From assembly GCA_033851955.1 (NCBI GenBank), contig JAWSVK010000006.1, forward strand, positions 201,052 to 265,051: a DNA stretch of 64,000 nucleotides. Direction: 5' to 3'. This document shows, piece by piece, positions 61,104-64,000 of this stretch; within the stretch, counting starts at the first letter, position 1, and each line of letters begins with the position of its first letter. This stretch comes from Profundibacter sp033851955. Lineage in GTDB: Bacteria > Pseudomonadota > Alphaproteobacteria > Rhodobacterales > Rhodobacteraceae. The position numbers and the translations under genes are program-made. The notes under the pieces were generated by a model. It searched no databases. It worked only from the letters and a program-made list of their open reading frames with translations, and was not told the DNA's origin.

Positions 61104-61945
61104 GATTTTTTAGTGCCTTTTGGCTTTGGTGCGGCGTCTTGGAAAATATGTTCAGTGGCCGGAAAGCTGCGGTCACGCACCTCGCGGGCATATTCTGAAA
61201 TTGCCAGATCGGCGGTTTCACCCAAAGTCGCATAACGTTTGGCAAATTTGGGTTTGAACGCGGTGAACAACCCCAGCATATCATCCACCACCAATATCTG
61301 CCCGTCGCATCCCGCCGAGGCCCCGATGCCGATGGTTGGAATGCCTAGTTTTTGGGTGATTTCATCTGCCAAGTTTGCAGGAACCTTTTCCAACACCACC
61401 GCAAAAGCGCCCGCATCGGCCACCGCTATAGCATCAGCAATCACCCGTGCAGCATCTGCGCCACGCCCCTGTACCTTGTAGCCGCCCAATGTGTTGATCG
61501 CCTGCGGTGTCAGCCCGATATGAGCCATGACAGGAATGCCGCGGGCACACAGAAAGCTGATTGTTTCAGCCATTGCAACGCCGCCTTCTAGTTTGACGGC
61601 GCTCGCCCCGGTAACGGCCATTAGACGTGCTGCGTTGGCAAAGGCCTGCTTACAGCTTTGCTCATAAGAGCCAAACGGCATATCGATCACCATCATCGCG
61701 CGTTCCAAACCACGCGCCACGGCTTGGCCATGCATTTCCATCATTTCCATGGTCACTTGCAGGGTTGATTCCAGCCCATGCAGGACCATGCCGACACTGT
61801 CGCCTACCAAAACAATATCGCAATGCGGATCAACCAGTTGCGCAACCGGCGTGGTATAGGCTGTCAGACAAACCAATGGCGTGCCGCCCTTTGTCGCCAC
61901 GACTTCAGCTGGGCTCAGGGAGTTTGGTTTGGCGGATGCGCTCAT
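61100..61945 (-). CDS. panB: 3-methyl-2-oxobutanoate hydroxymethyltransferase
   Basis: 281 aa. CLTAYTTPVAQLVDPHCDIV and LVGDSVGMVLHGLESTLQVT carry the metal-binding Asp of KPHMT, and PVMAHIGLTPQAINTLGGYK with VVLEKVPANLADEITQKL follow; the substrate-binding end is GIGASAGCDGQILVVDDMLG. It makes ketopantoate from alpha-ketoisovalerate and methylene-tetrahydrofolate. First gene of panBC, divergent from the ABC binding-protein gene. Confidence 0.97.
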   Translation of the reverse strand: MSASAKPNSLSPAEVVATKGGTPLVCLTAYTTPVAQLVDPHCDIVLVGDSVGMVLHGLESTLQVTMEMMEMHGQAVARGLERAMMVIDMPFGSYEQSCKQAFANAARLMAVTGASAVKLEGGVAMAETISFLCARGIPVMAHIGLTPQAINTLGGYKVQGRGADAARVIADAIAVADAGAFAVVLEKVPANLADEITQKLGIPTIGIGASAGCDGQILVVDDMLGLFTAFKPKFAKRYATLGETADLAISEYAREVRDRSFPATEHIFQDAAPKPKGTKKS

Positions 61946-62100
61946 TTTTTTAGCTTTCGTTGTCGTGAGAGTTGGGCTGTTTTATAGCTTTGCGTGTTAA
62001 AAGTTCCAGCCTTTTTCATGCATTGGTCTTGCTATTGTGCCCGCAGACACGTTTCATGGTGCACATCCAAAGACCGAAATACCATTTTAGGGAGAGAAAT

Positions 62101-63570
62101 ATGAAACGCATTAATATGGCGATTGCCGCGTTGGTGTTAACAACGGGAACTGCGCTTGCGGCGCAGGATACGATTAACATCGGCATGGTGCTCGAGCCAC
62201 CGAACCTTGACCCAACTGGCGGTGCCGCCGCCGCAATTGATGAAGTGGTTTACGCCAATGTGTTCGAAGGCCTGACCCGCTTTGGTTCTGACGGGGCGGT
62301 ATTGCCGGCTTTGGCCAGCAGCTGGGATGTTTCGGCGGACGGCCTGACATATACGTTCCATTTGCAAGCCGGCGTAAAGTTTCACGACGGCACCGATATG
62401 AACGCCGATGATGTGGTGTTCTCCCTGAACCGTGCCCGCGCTGAGGATTCGACCAATGCGCAGAAGGCCTTGTTCAAAGGCATTGCCAGCGTTGAAGCCG
62501 CAAATGCAACCACAGTGACGGTGACCCTGTCCGAGCCAAATGGTAATTTCCCGTTCAACATGGCGTGGGGTGACGCGGTGATTGTGGGCGAAGAAAGTAT
62601 CGCGGATGCGGCCACCAACCCAATCGGCACTGGCCCGTTCAAATTTATGAATTGGGTGCAAGGCGACCGTGTTGATCTGGAACGCAACGCAGACTATTGG
62701 GGCGCAGCGCCTGCATTGTCCAAGGCTACATTCAAATTCATCTCTGATCCGAACGCGGCCTTTGCTGCGGTGATGGCTGGCGACGTGGATGCCTTCCCGA
62801 ACTTCCCCGCACCCGAAACCCTGTCGCAGTTTGAATCCGACCCACGCTTTGCCGTGATCGTAGGCTCAACCGAGGGCGAAACCATCTTGTCGACCAACAA
62901 CAAATCCGGCCCGTTGTCGGACGTTAAAGTTCGCGAAGCGATTGCCCATGCGATCAACCGTCAGGAAATTATCGATGGCGCGATGTCAGGTTATGGCACG
63001 CCCATTGGCACACATTTTGCGCCACATAATCCGGCCTATGTGGATTTGACAGCCATGTCCGCATATGACCCTGAGCTGTCCAAAAAGCTGTTGGCAGAAG
63101 CTGGCCAAGAAGGTCTGAAACTACGTCTGATGCTGCCCCCGCCCGCCTATGCGCGTCGCGGTGGTGAAATCATTGCAGCACAATTGCGGGCCGTTGGGAT
63201 TGAGGCTGAAATCTCTAATCTTGAGTGGGCGCAATGGATTGAACAAGTGTTTAAGGGCAAGGATTTTGATCTGACAATCGTCAGCCACACCGAACCTGCC
63301 GACATCAACATCTATGCACGGCCTGACTACTATTTCCAATACGACAGTGCTGAGTTCCAAGCGCTGATGGACAAGCTGAACTTGGCCACTGATCCGGCGG
63401 ATCGCATGGCCATTCAAGCCGATGCGCAGAAAATGATCGCATCTGAATACGTCAATGGTTACCTGTTTCAGTTGGCCAAAACCGGCGTTGCAAATGCGAA
63501 GATTCAAGGGCTGTGGGCAAATTCGCCGACACAAGCCAATGACCTGACAGGTGTAAGCTGGACTGACTAA
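62101..63570 (+). CDS. Peptide/nickel-type ABC transporter substrate-binding protein
   Basis: 489 aa from ATG 62101, preceded by AGGGAGAGA; a longer reading to 61972 adds an unconserved leader. The signal peptide is RINMAIAALVLTTGTALAA. The mature protein shows the SBP family 5 signature: NIGMVLEPPNLDPTGGAAAA, YANVFEGLTRFGSDGAVLPA, YTFHLQAGVKFHDGTDMNAD and DPVVFSLNRARA-like DDVVFSLNRARAEDS. It captures peptides or related solutes in the periplasm. The permease and ATPase genes are not present before the window ends, and a terminator follows, so it stands alone here. Confidence 0.93.
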   Translation: MKRINMAIAALVLTTGTALAAQDTINIGMVLEPPNLDPTGGAAAAIDEVVYANVFEGLTRFGSDGAVLPALASSWDVSADGLTYTFHLQAGVKFHDGTDMNADDVVFSLNRARAEDSTNAQKALFKGIASVEAANATTVTVTLSEPNGNFPFNMAWGDAVIVGEESIADAATNPIGTGPFKFMNWVQGDRVDLERNADYWGAAPALSKATFKFISDPNAAFAAVMAGDVDAFPNFPAPETLSQFESDPRFAVIVGSTEGETILSTNNKSGPLSDVKVREAIAHAINRQEIIDGAMSGYGTPIGTHFAPHNPAYVDLTAMSAYDPELSKKLLAEAGQEGLKLRLMLPPPAYARRGGEIIAAQLRAVGIEAEISNLEWAQWIEQVFKGKDFDLTIVSHTEPADINIYARPDYYFQYDSAEFQALMDKLNLATDPADRMAIQADAQKMIASEYVNGYLFQLAKTGVANAKIQGLWANSPTQANDLTGVSWTD

Positions 63571-63590
63571 ACACCCTATCGCTAACAATG

Positions 63591-63620
63591 AAAGGGGCGC
63601 TCAATTGGGCGCCCTTTTTC
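63591..63620 (+). terminator. Rho-independent terminator after the ABC binding-protein gene
   Basis: AAAGGGGCGC and GCGCCCTTTT form a 10-bp stem (one G-T wobble, 8-base loop) running into a TTTTT tract. It starts 21 bases after the stop codon. Confidence 0.88.
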
Positions 63621-63686
63621 TTTGAACAGATACTTCTTGCCAAACTTCGCGCGCTCGTTGCAATGCGCCACATAACCGCTTTGAGA

Positions 63687-63893
63687 CTAAAATGTTGGTG
63701 GCGTGCAGGCGCTTACAATTACACATGGATCAGGGCCAATTTGTCGGAACCTATGGGGTTTGTTGCTGTCAAAATAGTAGGCGTCGCCCTGACCTAGAAT
63801 TTTGCGTTGCTCTCCGACTGTGATCTCAATGCGTCCGGAAATCACAACACCACCTTCTTCGCCATCATGAACGTACATAACACGGCCCGTATT
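63687..63893 (-). pseudogene. 3' remnant of a cupin-type (XRE-cupin) regulator
   Basis: The minus-strand frame ending TAG at 63687 encodes the C-terminal cupin part: YVHDGEEGGVVISGRIEITV, GEQRKILGQGDAYYFDSNKP, HRFRQIGPDPCVIVSACTPP. This matches the end of XRE-family regulators with a C-terminal cupin (PuuR-like). The N-terminal helix-turn-helix and about 110 residues are missing: upstream, the frame stops at 63927-63929 and the sequence becomes transposase. The likely break is near 63893. It is probably non-functional; a read-through from the element is possible but would lack the DNA-binding domain. Confidence 0.7.
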
Positions 63894-64000
63894 GGTCTTG
63901 TCCCGCTTACGTTCCGGTCTCCCAACTCATTTATGCGGCCTTTCGCCGCCCAGCGATGAGTGGCGACGGCGCGGGTTATAGAAGCCGTTGATGTACTGAA
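63894..64000 (-). mobile_element. 3' end of an IS3-family insertion sequence
   Basis: The minus-strand frame running in from the right edge to a TGA at 63927-63929 encodes QYINGFYNPRRRHSSLGG followed by ERPHK. The GFYNPRRRHSSLG block is the C-terminus of IS3-family OrfB transposases. About 30-40 bases of non-coding end separate the stop from the cupin remnant; a plausible element tip starts near 63894 with TGGTCTTGTCCCGC, not verified. The rest of the element and its other end lie outside the window. Confidence 0.8.

Noticed and set aside
1..64000. CRISPR array, tRNA or rRNA genes, prophage
   Set aside because: No regularly spaced direct repeats, no cloverleaf or rRNA-like sequence, and no phage structural or integrase genes were seen.

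Overview
The window reads as chromosome of a marine-type Rhodobacterales (Roseobacter-group) alphaproteobacterium. Evidence: a divergent regB / senC-regA redox regulon, a divL-tsaE-amgK-murU-addB-addA-trxA-hslV-hslU chain, hemD followed by a Mic60/mitofilin homologue and an alphaproteobacterial HemY, a SltF-type flagellar transglycosylase and several CtrA-type boxes. Genus cannot be fixed from the sequence alone. No tRNA, rRNA, CRISPR or prophage was seen.

Layout. 1-12.4 kb (minus strand): HslUV protease, thioredoxin, AddAB recombination nuclease, MurU/AmgK cell-wall sugar recycling, TsaE and a kinase-less DivL-like PAS protein whose gene is preceded by a perfect CtrA box. 12.4-15.1 kb: RegB/SenC/RegA. 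15.2-22.7 kb: housekeeping and accessory genes (acyl-CoA ligase, LysR, HD hydrolase, AhcY, DUF2853, DUF1761, EVE), including a G-run-rich structured spacer near 21.7 kb. 22.7-31.1 kb: YciI, GpsA, TsaD, HemD, Mic60, HemY, a VIT-family transporter, and a flavin oxidoreductase coupled to a truncated globin.

31.1-50.4 kb is a large flagellar locus: motB-flgE-flgK-flgL-flgI (+), fliP-fliN-fliH-fliF (-), then fliL-(DUF)-motE-motA-(large periplasmic protein)-sltF-flhA-fliR-flhB-(FliJ-like) (+). CtrA-like boxes lie in the fliF/fliL divergent promoter and before flgE. With the box before divL, they suggest CtrA control of motility and feedback on its own phosphorelay. fliG, fliM, fliQ, fliI and the rod genes are absent and must be elsewhere.

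50.4-58.9 kb (minus strand) holds a nucleotide-sugar dehydrogenase and, upstream of it, a tight eight-gene block: a long coiled-coil protein, a tiny membrane protein, a 376-aa protein, a classical AAA ATPase with a pore-loop motif, a small membrane protein, a 449-aa protein and two further membrane proteins. I recognise no described system with this make-up, and it is the best candidate here for an undescribed machine, possibly an AAA remodelling or translocation complex at the membrane. 58.9-64 kb: an M20 peptidase, panB-panC, a peptide-type ABC binding protein, and at the right edge a cupin regulator remnant that abuts the 3' end of an IS3-family transposase.
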